A DNA stretch of 63,961 nucleotides, taken from positions 1 to 63,961 of the forward strand of contig NZ_SMKW01000054.1 of assembly GCF_004348985.1 (NCBI RefSeq), in the 5' to 3' direction. The stretch is from Saccharopolyspora elongata. GTDB taxonomy: Bacteria; Actinomycetota; Actinomycetes; Mycobacteriales; Pseudonocardiaceae. Below the pieces are notes generated by a model, which had not been told where the DNA came from, searched no databases, and saw nothing but the letters and a program-made list of their open reading frames with translations. This document shows positions 57,501-63,961 of the stretch, in pieces. Numbering within the stretch: position 1 is the first letter of the stretch; each line of letters starts with the position of its first letter. A program made the translations under genes and the position numbers.

Positions 57501-60317
57501 TCAGTACCTCCGGTCGATCGTCGTGTCGATGGCCGCGCGCCACTCGACGTAGCCGTGCTCGAAGTCGTTGCGGCGACCGCCGGAGCCCGCGAACTCCCCG
57601 GTCTTCGGGTAGCCCAGGTACGAGCGTTCCCAGCCGAGCGCGGACCAGCGTTCGCGGATCCGGCCGTACACCTCGTGCGCTCCGGTGCCCGGCGTCCAGT
57701 AGATCGACGCCGCCTTGGAGAAGTGGTTGTAGCGCCCCACCCCGTCCGGCGTGGTGAGCTCGTCGGTCGTCGGGTAGCCGAGCGGCCCGAGCTCCCAGCC
57801 CAGCTGCGACCAGGTCACCCGGATCGCGCCCCAGATCGCATGCGCCCCGGAGCCCGGCGACCAGTAGATCGAGCCCGCCTTCGAGAAGTGGTTGTACCGC
57901 CCCACCCCGTCCGGCGTGGTCACCTCGTCGGTGGTCGGGTAGCCGAGCGGGCCTTGCTCCCAGCCGTTCGCCGCCCAGTTCTGCCGGATCGCGCCCCACA
58001 CCGCGTGCGATCCGGTGCCCGGGCTCCAGTAGATCGAGGCCGGGAAGCCCGCGGTCACCCCGACGAAGTGGTTGTACCGGCCGACACCGTCCGATGTGGA
58101 CAGTTCATCTGTGGTCGGCGGGCCGAACCTGCCGTGCCCGCCGAGTTGCAGGTACTTCGCGAGGTTCCCGCCGTAGACGTAGTGCACGCCGGTCTGCGCG
58201 GTCCAGTACAGCCGCCCGCGCTCGTAGTCGCGGTAGCGGATGCCGTCCTCGGTGATCTCCGGCCCGGTGGGCTGCCCGAGCAGGTTCCGCAGCTCCGGTT
58301 CGGCTTCGTACCGCCGGTCGATCGGCGTGGCGTACCGCGCCGCGAGCGTCAGGTCGCCGGCGCCCATGGTCAGCACCCGCGACCGGGCACTGACTTCGTC
58401 GGTCCAGCCGGCGAAGGTGGCCACGCCATCGGTCGCGGTCGCCGCCGCGATCACGTCGAAGGAGGCTCCTTCGGTGACCATCGCCGAGCTCCGCCCGCCC
58501 TCCGCGGGGATCTGCAGCACGGCGGGCACGTTGCTGGTCAGCGTGAGCAGGTGTTCGCGGGGCATGGCCGCGTAGGTCTCGCTGCTGCGCACCCCGGCGC
58601 TGTCGGTCGTGGTGGCGGTGATCTCCATCCGCGAGTCCGGGTGATCGGTGAACGCGACCTGGAACGACTCGCCGGTGCCGCCGGCCCCCGGGTGGCGGTG
58701 GCAGGTCGCCTCCTCCGGGCAGTGCACCTCGGCGCTGGTCCAGGTGATCGGCGTCGTGCCGTCCTCGGCGTCGGTGGCCCGCGCGGTGAGGGACACGGTC
58801 TCGCCGACGGCGAAGGTCCGCCCGCCGGGCGTCGTCAGCGCCAGCTGGGGGGAGTGGTTCGCCGGCGCGACCAGCAGGTCGACGCTGCCGGACGCGCCGA
58901 GCGGGTCGGTCACGGTCAGCCGCGCGGTGAACCGGTCGCCGTCCGGGTAGGTGTGGCTGGTGCGCGCGCCGGAGCCGGTCGCGCCGTCGCCGAAGTCCCA
59001 GCGGTAGGTCAGCGGATCGCCGTCGAAGTCCTGCGACCTCGACCCGTCGAAGGTGACGGTGCGGGTCGCCGGATCGGTGCTGATCTCGGCCTCGGCCACC
59101 GGCGCGGAGTTGCCCTGCGGGTAGCTGAGCCGCCGCAGCGTGCCGGAGTAGATGTCGGCGAAGACGACGTCGCCGTTGGGCGCGGCCGCGAACTTCACCG
59201 GCCCGCCGATGTCGCCGCCGAACGGCGGGTTCTCCGGCGCCCGCACCAGCTTCCCCTGCGCGTCGAAGCGCAGCGTCCACAGCTTCTTCGTGGTGTAGTC
59301 GCCGAAGAAGTACGCGCCGCGGTAGGCCTCCGGGTAGCTCTCGCCCCGGTAGATGATGCCGCCGGTGACGCTGTTGCCCTGGTCGGCGCCGCCGCCGTGG
59401 TGGTACTCCCACAGCGGCGGGGTGTTCACCGCGGAAGCGCATTCGGGCAGGTCGTCGTAGCCCGGGGTCCGGTGGTTCCCCTCCCAGCAGGGCCACTTGT
59501 AGTTCTGGCCGGGCCGGACGAGGTCGATCTCCTCCCAGGCGTTGTAGCCGACGTCGCCGACGATCGGCGTGCCGGTGCCGGGGTCCAGCGACAGCCGGAA
59601 CGGGCTGCGGAATCCGCTGGCGTACACCCGGCTGCGCCACGACGAGGGGTTCGACGCCTGGTAGTACGGGTTGCCGGGCACGCCGTCGCCGGTGGCGGTG
59701 ACGTGCAGGACCTTGCCGTTGGGTGCGTCGATGTCCATGGCCCGCAACGCGTTCCGGTCGGTGCGGGTGAAGTCGGAGAGGTCACCGACGGACACCCACA
59801 GGGTGCCGTCGTCGGCCGCGACGATCCCGGTCATGCCGTGCACCGCATAGGGGCTGCGGAACTCGAAGAGCACCTGTTCGTCGGCGAGGCCGGTCGGTTC
59901 CGGCGCGCCGGTGACGGTCCAGCGCGCGAGCCGCAGCAGGTAGCCGCCGGTGCCGCCGGGGACCGAGCGGGCCAGGTAGACGTGCCGCGAGGTGGCGTAG
60001 TCGGCGGCCACCGCGAGCCCGGTCAGTCCCAGGTCCTGGGCCGGTTCGACGGGCAGGGCGGCGATGGTCCTGGTGCGCCCGTCGGCGGCCACCCACGCCA
60101 CGGTGCCCTTCTTCCCGGTGGTCAGGACGCTGCCGTCGGGCAGGTATGCGAAGTCGGTCAGGTCAAAGGCGGCCTGCCCGCTGGGTTGGCTGCGGAGGAC
60201 GAAACCGGATGGCACGGCGGCTTCCGCGCGGCGGGCCGGTAACGCCGCCAGCAACCCGATGGATAACAGCGCCACGCAGCACGCGCTCAACCAGCTGCGG
60301 AGTCTTCGAGCGAGCAC
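57501..60317 (-). CDS. secreted glucose/sorbosone dehydrogenase-like, PKD and LGFP-repeat protein
   Basis: 938 residues. Signal peptide (SACCVALLSIGLLAALPARR), then a PQQ-dependent sugar-dehydrogenase beta-propeller (about 20-410; VHGMTGIVAADDGTLWVSVG, ASGFRSPFRLSLDP, NYKWPCWEG). A PKD-type domain follows (WDFGDGATGSG), then a further Ig-like part and five LGFP repeats at the end (LGYPTTDE.TTPDGVGRYNHF). LGFP repeats occur in cell-envelope proteins, so it may be wall-associated. GTG 60317 is chosen with AGGGG ten bases upstream. Confidence 0.87.
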   Translation of the reverse strand: MLARRLRSWLSACCVALLSIGLLAALPARRAEAAVPSGFVLRSQPSGQAAFDLTDFAYLPDGSVLTTGKKGTVAWVAADGRTRTIAALPVEPAQDLGLTGLAVAADYATSRHVYLARSVPGGTGGYLLRLARWTVTGAPEPTGLADEQVLFEFRSPYAVHGMTGIVAADDGTLWVSVGDLSDFTRTDRNALRAMDIDAPNGKVLHVTATGDGVPGNPYYQASNPSSWRSRVYASGFRSPFRLSLDPGTGTPIVGDVGYNAWEEIDLVRPGQNYKWPCWEGNHRTPGYDDLPECASAVNTPPLWEYHHGGGADQGNSVTGGIIYRGESYPEAYRGAYFFGDYTTKKLWTLRFDAQGKLVRAPENPPFGGDIGGPVKFAAAPNGDVVFADIYSGTLRRLSYPQGNSAPVAEAEISTDPATRTVTFDGSRSQDFDGDPLTYRWDFGDGATGSGARTSHTYPDGDRFTARLTVTDPLGASGSVDLLVAPANHSPQLALTTPGGRTFAVGETVSLTARATDAEDGTTPITWTSAEVHCPEEATCHRHPGAGGTGESFQVAFTDHPDSRMEITATTTDSAGVRSSETYAAMPREHLLTLTSNVPAVLQIPAEGGRSSAMVTEGASFDVIAAATATDGVATFAGWTDEVSARSRVLTMGAGDLTLAARYATPIDRRYEAEPELRNLLGQPTGPEITEDGIRYRDYERGRLYWTAQTGVHYVYGGNLAKYLQLGGHGRFGPPTTDELSTSDGVGRYNHFVGVTAGFPASIYWSPGTGSHAVWGAIRQNWAANGWEQGPLGYPTTDEVTTPDGVGRYNHFSKAGSIYWSPGSGAHAIWGAIRVTWSQLGWELGPLGYPTTDELTTPDGVGRYNHFSKAASIYWTPGTGAHEVYGRIRERWSALGWERSYLGYPKTGEFAGSGGRRNDFEHGYVEWRAAIDTTIDRRY

Positions 60318-60427
60318 GGTGATCACACCCCTATTCGGCAAGGATGTGCTGATATCGCCCGAAGTTCTGCCCGGGTTGCCCACCGCCCGGAATCTTGCCC
60401 ACCGTCACGGCCGATCACCGGTGGTGA

Positions 60428-61015
60428 TCAGCGGCGCCACCAGAACGCCTTGGTGGTGGCGAGGAACTCGCGGCGGGCGCCGCGGGCGGAGACCCGGCGC
60501 AGGCCGTCGGCCGCCGCGTCGTGGCCAACGCCGTGGGCGTCGATGCCCGCGCGCCGGCACAGCGCGACCGCGCGGCGCAGGTGGAACCGGGTGGTCACGA
60601 CGGTGACCTCGCGCAGCCCGAAGTCCTCGGCCGCCCGCCGGCAGGACGACCAGGTGTCCACACCGGACTCGTCCAGCACCACCGCGGAGGCGGGAATCCC
60701 GTGCGACACGAGGTGGTGCCGCATCACGACGGGTTCGCTGTGCCCGCGGGATTCCGGGCTGCCGCTGACGATGATGCGCCGGACCCGGCCCGCCTCGAAC
60801 AGCTCCCGAGCCACGTTCAGCCGCCCCTGCAGGATCCGGCTCGGCAGGCCGTCCCAGCGCACTCCTGCGCCGAGCACCAGCGCGTACTCGGTCGGGGGCG
60901 CGTCCTGGACCGTGCTGATGCGGTGGGCGCTGCGCGTCAGGGCCCATGCCGAGGGCAGCGCCGCCGCGACCCCGAGCCCGGCCAGCGCAGCGAGTCCCTT
61001 CCGAAGTCCACGCAC
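60428..61015 (-). CDS. SanA/YdcF-like DUF218 protein
   Basis: 195 residues. An N-terminal hydrophobic anchor (GLAALAGLGVAAALPSAWAL) is followed by a DUF218 domain: ALVLGAGVRWDGLPS, RIIVSGSPESRGHSEP, SSCRRAAEDFG and VTVVTTRFHLRRA. SanA-type proteins affect envelope permeability and vancomycin tolerance in enterics; the biochemical activity is not known. GTG start. Confidence 0.85.
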   Translation of the reverse strand: MRGLRKGLAALAGLGVAAALPSAWALTRSAHRISTVQDAPPTEYALVLGAGVRWDGLPSRILQGRLNVARELFEAGRVRRIIVSGSPESRGHSEPVVMRHHLVSHGIPASAVVLDESGVDTWSSCRRAAEDFGLREVTVVTTRFHLRRAVALCRRAGIDAHGVGHDAAADGLRRVSARGARREFLATTKAFWWRR

Positions 61016-61081
61016 CGGACAAGTGTGCCATCGAGGCCACCGGCCGGGACCGGCTACGCGCCAACCGATCGGCGCAAATCG

Positions 61082-61130
61082 CCCCGTGCGTACTTTGCGT
61101 CGCTATAGCAGCACGAAGTACACACGGGGC
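61082..61130. repeat. degenerate hairpin related to the CGTGAGTG family
   Basis: CCCGTGCGTACTTTGCGTCGC / GCAGCACGAAGTACACACGGG around TATA. Between the SanA-like gene and the PhoD gene 3' end. Confidence 0.55.
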
Positions 61131-61181
61131 AATGGGCGACCGGGCGCCTCCACCAAACCGTCCCCAGTGGACGGTCCGGGG

Positions 61182-62750
61182 TCAGGCCGGGTTGAGCACC
61201 GGGTTGCCGTCCTCGACCACGAACGACTTCGCGGTCTCCGCCGGGGCGTCCTTCTTCGACACGTACGGCAGCACCCGGTAGTCGGCGCGCAGCTCCGCCT
61301 CGGTGAACTTGGTGCGCACGTAGCCGCGCCGGTTGGCGTAGAACTTCACGTGCGGGTTCTCCTTGAGCACGTCGCCGTTGCCGTCGTCGTTGCCGTCCCC
61401 GCCGCTGGTGACGGAGGTCGTGATGAACTCGGTGCCGACGGCGCGCGACTCGGGGTCGTCGTGGGTCCGCTTGATCTCCGCGGCCCAGTGCCGGTGCACG
61501 TCGCCGGTGAGCACGACGCCGTTGCGGACCGCGCTGTCGGCCATCGCGCCGGCGATCCGGTCGCGGTTGGCCACGTAGCCGTCCCAGGCGTCCATGTTGT
61601 AGCCCTCTTCGGCGCCGGGCGTCAGGTCGATCTTGGAGAAGAACACCTGCTGGCCCAGCACGTCCCAGCGGGCGGTGGTGTCGCGGAACCCGTCGGTGAT
61701 CCACTTCTCCTGCTCGGCGCCGGTGATCGACCGGTCCGGGTCCTCGCGGTCGGTGCAGCCGGACTGCACGCCGTCGCCGCAGGCCTGGTCGTCGCGGTAC
61801 TGGCGGGTGTCGAGCATGTGGAAGTTGACCAGCGATCCCCAGCCGTACCGCCGGTAGAGCCGCATGTCGATGCCGCCCGGCTTCGAGCCAGTGCGCAGCG
61901 GCATGTTCTCGTAGTACGCCTGGAGGGCGACCTTGCGCCGGTCCAGGAAGCCGTCGTCGGGCTTCTCCGGGGTCTCGTCGGCCCAGTTGTTCTCGACCTC
62001 GTGATCGTCGAACACCACCAGCCACGGCGCGGTCGCGTGCGCGAGCTGCAGGTCCGGGTCGGTCTTGTACTGCGCGTGGCGCTGCCGGTAGTTGGCCAGC
62101 GTGCGGGTCTCCGGGCCGAGCACCTTCCGCACGTCTCCGTCCTTGGCGGCGTACTCGTACTGGTAGTCGCCGAGGTGCAGGATCAGCCCCGGCTCGTCCT
62201 CGGCCATCCGCCGGTACGCGGTGAAGTACCCCTGCCCGAAGTGCGCGCAGGAGGTGAAGCACATGGTCAGCTCGCCGAGCGCGTCCGGCGCAGGCGCGGT
62301 GCGGGTGCGGCCGACCGGCGAGATCGAGCCCTCGGCGCGGAACCGGTAGAAGTACTCCGCGCCGGGCTGCAGGCCCTCCAGCTCGACGTGCACGCTGTGC
62401 CCCAGCTCCGGCGCGGCCTGGGCCTCGCCGCTCTGCACGATCTTGCTGAACTGCTCGTCCGCGGCGACCTCCCACTGCACGGGCACGGCCTTGTCGGGCA
62501 TGCCGCCCAGCCCGTCGTCGGCGGTCGGCTCCGGCGCCAGCCGGGTCCACAGCACGACCCCGTCCGGCAGCGGATCGCCGGAGGCGACGCCGAGGGTGAA
62601 CGGGTCGGCGAGCCGGCGGGTGCCGGCGCCGGGCAGCGACAGCGCGCTGGCCAGCGCGGAGCCGCCGAGGGCGGTCGCACCGAGCGCGGCGGCGCCGCCG
62701 AGCAGCACGGCGCGGCGGCTGACCCGGCCGGGTAACGGGATATCGGGCAT
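61182..62750 (-). CDS. PhoD-type alkaline phosphatase/phosphodiesterase
   Basis: 522 residues. Tat signal with SRRAVLLGGAAALGA. Then the PhoD N-terminal domain (FTLGVASGDPLPDGVVLWTRL) and metallophosphatase part: FTSCAHF, LHLGDYQYEY, VVFDDHEVENNW, LTGDVHRHWA. Secreted by Tat with Fe/Ca in the family and used for phosphate scavenging. GGAGG precedes the ATG. No PhoP box is recognised. Confidence 0.93.
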   Translation of the reverse strand: MPDIPLPGRVSRRAVLLGGAAALGATALGGSALASALSLPGAGTRRLADPFTLGVASGDPLPDGVVLWTRLAPEPTADDGLGGMPDKAVPVQWEVAADEQFSKIVQSGEAQAAPELGHSVHVELEGLQPGAEYFYRFRAEGSISPVGRTRTAPAPDALGELTMCFTSCAHFGQGYFTAYRRMAEDEPGLILHLGDYQYEYAAKDGDVRKVLGPETRTLANYRQRHAQYKTDPDLQLAHATAPWLVVFDDHEVENNWADETPEKPDDGFLDRRKVALQAYYENMPLRTGSKPGGIDMRLYRRYGWGSLVNFHMLDTRQYRDDQACGDGVQSGCTDREDPDRSITGAEQEKWITDGFRDTTARWDVLGQQVFFSKIDLTPGAEEGYNMDAWDGYVANRDRIAGAMADSAVRNGVVLTGDVHRHWAAEIKRTHDDPESRAVGTEFITTSVTSGGDGNDDGNGDVLKENPHVKFYANRRGYVRTKFTEAELRADYRVLPYVSKKDAPAETAKSFVVEDGNPVLNPA

Positions 62751-62926
62751 CGGTGTCCTCCAGGTGTCCTGCGGAAGTCGTCCGGGGCTCGACCGTGGCG
62801 CGATCGAGCGCACGAAAGTACCGACACCAGAAGAGGGTTTGGTGAATTCCCGACGAAATGGGGCGGCCGGTGCAAGCCCTGGAACCCGTTCGGCCCAGCC
62901 TCCGCCGGACCGATCGGCTCAGCGCG

Positions 62927-63388
62927 TCACCCGGCGTCGAGGGCGCGGCGGGTCGCCGCGATCACCTTGCTCAGCGCCTCGTTGAGCTGCTCCAGCTCGG
63001 CGACCTCCATGCCGAGGAGCTCGACCACGCGATACGGGATCTTCTCAGCCTCCGCCCGGAGTTCCCGGCCCTTCCCGGTCAGCTCCACGGCGAGCAGGCG
63101 CTCGTCCTCGGTGCTGCGGCGCCGTTCCAGGTAGCCGATCGATTCGAGGCGTTTGAGCAGCGGCGACAACGTCGCGGGGTCGGCGTGCAGGGCGCCGCAG
63201 AGATCCTTCACCGATCTCGGCGACTGCTCCCACAGCGCGAGCATCACGAGGTACTGCGGGTGCGTCAGGCCGAGCGGCGCGAGCAGCGGCCGGTAGACGG
63301 AGATGACGTTGCGCGAGGCGACGGACAGCGCGAAGCACACCTGGCGATCGAGGGTGAGCGGATCCTCGCCGAGGTCGATCTGGTTCAT
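62927..63388 (-). CDS. OhrR-like MarR-family redox regulator
   Basis: 153 residues. The N-terminal LDRQVCFALSVASR carries Cys18 at the OhrR peroxidatic position. The winged helix DLCGALHADPATLSPLLKRLESIGYLERRR is OhrR-like (split: ...ATLSPLLKRL, ESIGYLERRR). GGAG precedes the ATG. It is divergent from the DUF5313 gene, with a twin palindrome between. No ohr gene is seen in the window; it may lie elsewhere. Confidence 0.85.
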   Translation of the reverse strand: MNQIDLGEDPLTLDRQVCFALSVASRNVISVYRPLLAPLGLTHPQYLVMLALWEQSPRSVKDLCGALHADPATLSPLLKRLESIGYLERRRSTEDERLLAVELTGKGRELRAEAEKIPYRVVELLGMEVAELEQLNEALSKVIAATRRALDAG

Positions 63389-63423
63389 CGGGGTCTCCTT
63401 CCGGCCGGGGTGCTCGCTATCAC

Positions 63424-63451
63424 GCTAATCATTAGCGTGCTAATGATTAGC
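63424..63451. promoter_or_regulatory. twin OhrR operator
   Basis: Perfect palindromes GCTAATCATTAGC (63424-63436) and GCTAATGATTAGC (63439-63451), two bases apart, in the 101-bp divergent interval. Both are AT-rich in a GC-rich genome. Confidence 0.65.
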
Positions 63452-63489
63452 ATATAGGTTGTTCTCGGACGCTCGGCGAAGGAGGGGAC

Positions 63490-63894
63490 GTGGCCGCTGA
63501 CGGACGAATCCGGCCCAACCCGGTGCAGTGGATCTGGTACGCCTTCGGCGGACGGCTGCCGGCGAAGTGCCGGGAGTGGGTCCTGCACGACATCACGTGC
63601 CGGACCTGGGTGCTGCGGCACATCGGCCGCAGCCTGGTCCAGATCTCCCCGGGGCTGCTCTTCCTGCTGCTGCCCGGTCCGTTCTGGATCCGGGCGATGT
63701 CCGTGCTCGGCGGGGTCATCCTGGCGCTCTGGTACTCGCTGTCGTACCTGGAGCACACCAGCGAGTACCGGCTCACCAAGCACGGTTACCCGATGGGCAC
63801 CGGAAGAGCGGTGCGCGAAGAGGCGCAGGCCGCGATCCGTGCCCAGCGGGCGCAGCGGTACGCCGAGCTCTACCGCAACCAGCCGGAGCGGTGA
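63490..63894 (+). CDS. DUF5313 membrane protein
   Basis: 134 residues. NPVQWIWYAFGGRLPAKCRE and WVLHDITCRTWVLRHIGR are typical of DUF5313. Two hydrophobic helices in the middle (LLFLLLPGPFWI, VLGGVILALWYSLSYL) and a basic helical tail. GGAGGGG precedes the GTG. Found in mycobacteria and relatives, function unknown. Probably under control of the divergent OhrR-like protein. Confidence 0.78.
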   Translation: MAADGRIRPNPVQWIWYAFGGRLPAKCREWVLHDITCRTWVLRHIGRSLVQISPGLLFLLLPGPFWIRAMSVLGGVILALWYSLSYLEHTSEYRLTKHGYPMGTGRAVREEAQAAIRAQRAQRYAELYRNQPER

Positions 63895-63901
63895 GCTCGC
63901 G

Positions 63902-63961
63902 AGGTCATTTCGGCCGCCACCCGGCTCGGGTCGGCGGGCCGGGTGGCGGCCGAAATGACCT
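63902..63961 (+). terminator. terminator after the DUF5313 gene
   Basis: Perfect 23-bp stem beginning AGGTCATTTCGGCCGCCACC with a 14-base loop, starting eight bases after the stop. It is cut at the window edge but looks complete. Confidence 0.85.

Noticed and set aside
1..63961. tRNA, rRNA or insertion sequence genes
   Set aside because: None recognised by reading. No CCA-ended cloverleaf, rRNA core or transposase motif was noticed, though a dedicated search was not possible.

Overview
The window is high-GC actinomycete DNA. The gene order ESX-type WXG100 pair, rplM-rpsI, glmM, glmS, nnr, alr, tsaE matches the conserved actinobacterial (Mycobacterium-like) chromosomal block. The XRE/DUF397 pair, many WXG100-type proteins, a GerW/YtfJ sporulation protein and a DUF5313 protein point to Pseudonocardiaceae. 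Saccharopolyspora is my best guess, but it is an inference. I see no rRNA, tRNA, CRISPR array or insertion sequence.

Layout. 0-2 kb: two small genes and an XRE/DUF397 regulator pair. 2-5 kb: remnant of an ESX-4-like locus (Hsp70/TIGR03931-like membrane protein and a WXG100 pair) without its ecc motor genes. 5.4-8 kb: rplM, rpsI, glmM. 8.1-13.9 kb: a little-known cluster of tiny membrane proteins, a YxxxD-bearing small helical protein, a 905-residue WXG/glycine-zipper protein and coiled-coil or lipid-anchored-like partners, probably type VII secretion related. 13.9-22.3 kb: a pseudo-hydrolase, glmS, nnr, alr, a hydrolase, tsaE, dedA.

22.4-55 kb: an accessory block that separates tsaE from tsaB-rimI-tsaD, which are normally neighbours. 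It holds urate catabolism (NCS2 permease, uricase, HIU hydrolase, OHCU decarboxylase), allantoinase, and the glyoxylate/glycerate route (Hyi, GlxR, glyoxylate carboligase, glycerate kinase, malate synthase, DUF6986 protein). It also holds an AllR-like IclR regulator and an unassigned branch: an MFS carrier, a racemase-GAF fusion, a PuuE-like polysaccharide deacetylase and a GntR regulator. No allantoicase, allantoate amidohydrolase or ureidoglycolate lyase is seen, so the middle of the pathway is either outside the window or done by the unassigned branch. Unrelated passengers (ADH, SnoaL-like, GerW, TetR/SDR, ArsR/MFS, an atypical kinase with a His/Ser/Arg-rich peptide, a subtilase, and a broken SWIM gene with a DUF6493 gene) lie in the same block.

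55-64 kb: tsaB, rimI and tsaD, then a secreted sugar-dehydrogenase-like/PKD/LGFP protein, a SanA-like protein, a Tat-exported PhoD phosphatase and an OhrR-type regulator divergent from a DUF5313 gene.

Two regulatory signals tie the block together. A motif around two GAAA elements about 21 bases apart precedes aceB, hyi and the MFS/allB intergenic region. A separate palindrome (TTCAACA-CTT-TGTTGAA) precedes both the urate operon and allB. The intergenic DNA is peppered with at least four families of short palindromes, three of them AT-rich, mostly at gene 3' ends. One lies inside the 3' end of alr. A 160-bp imperfect repeat occurs upstream of glmM and again upstream of the racemase gene.
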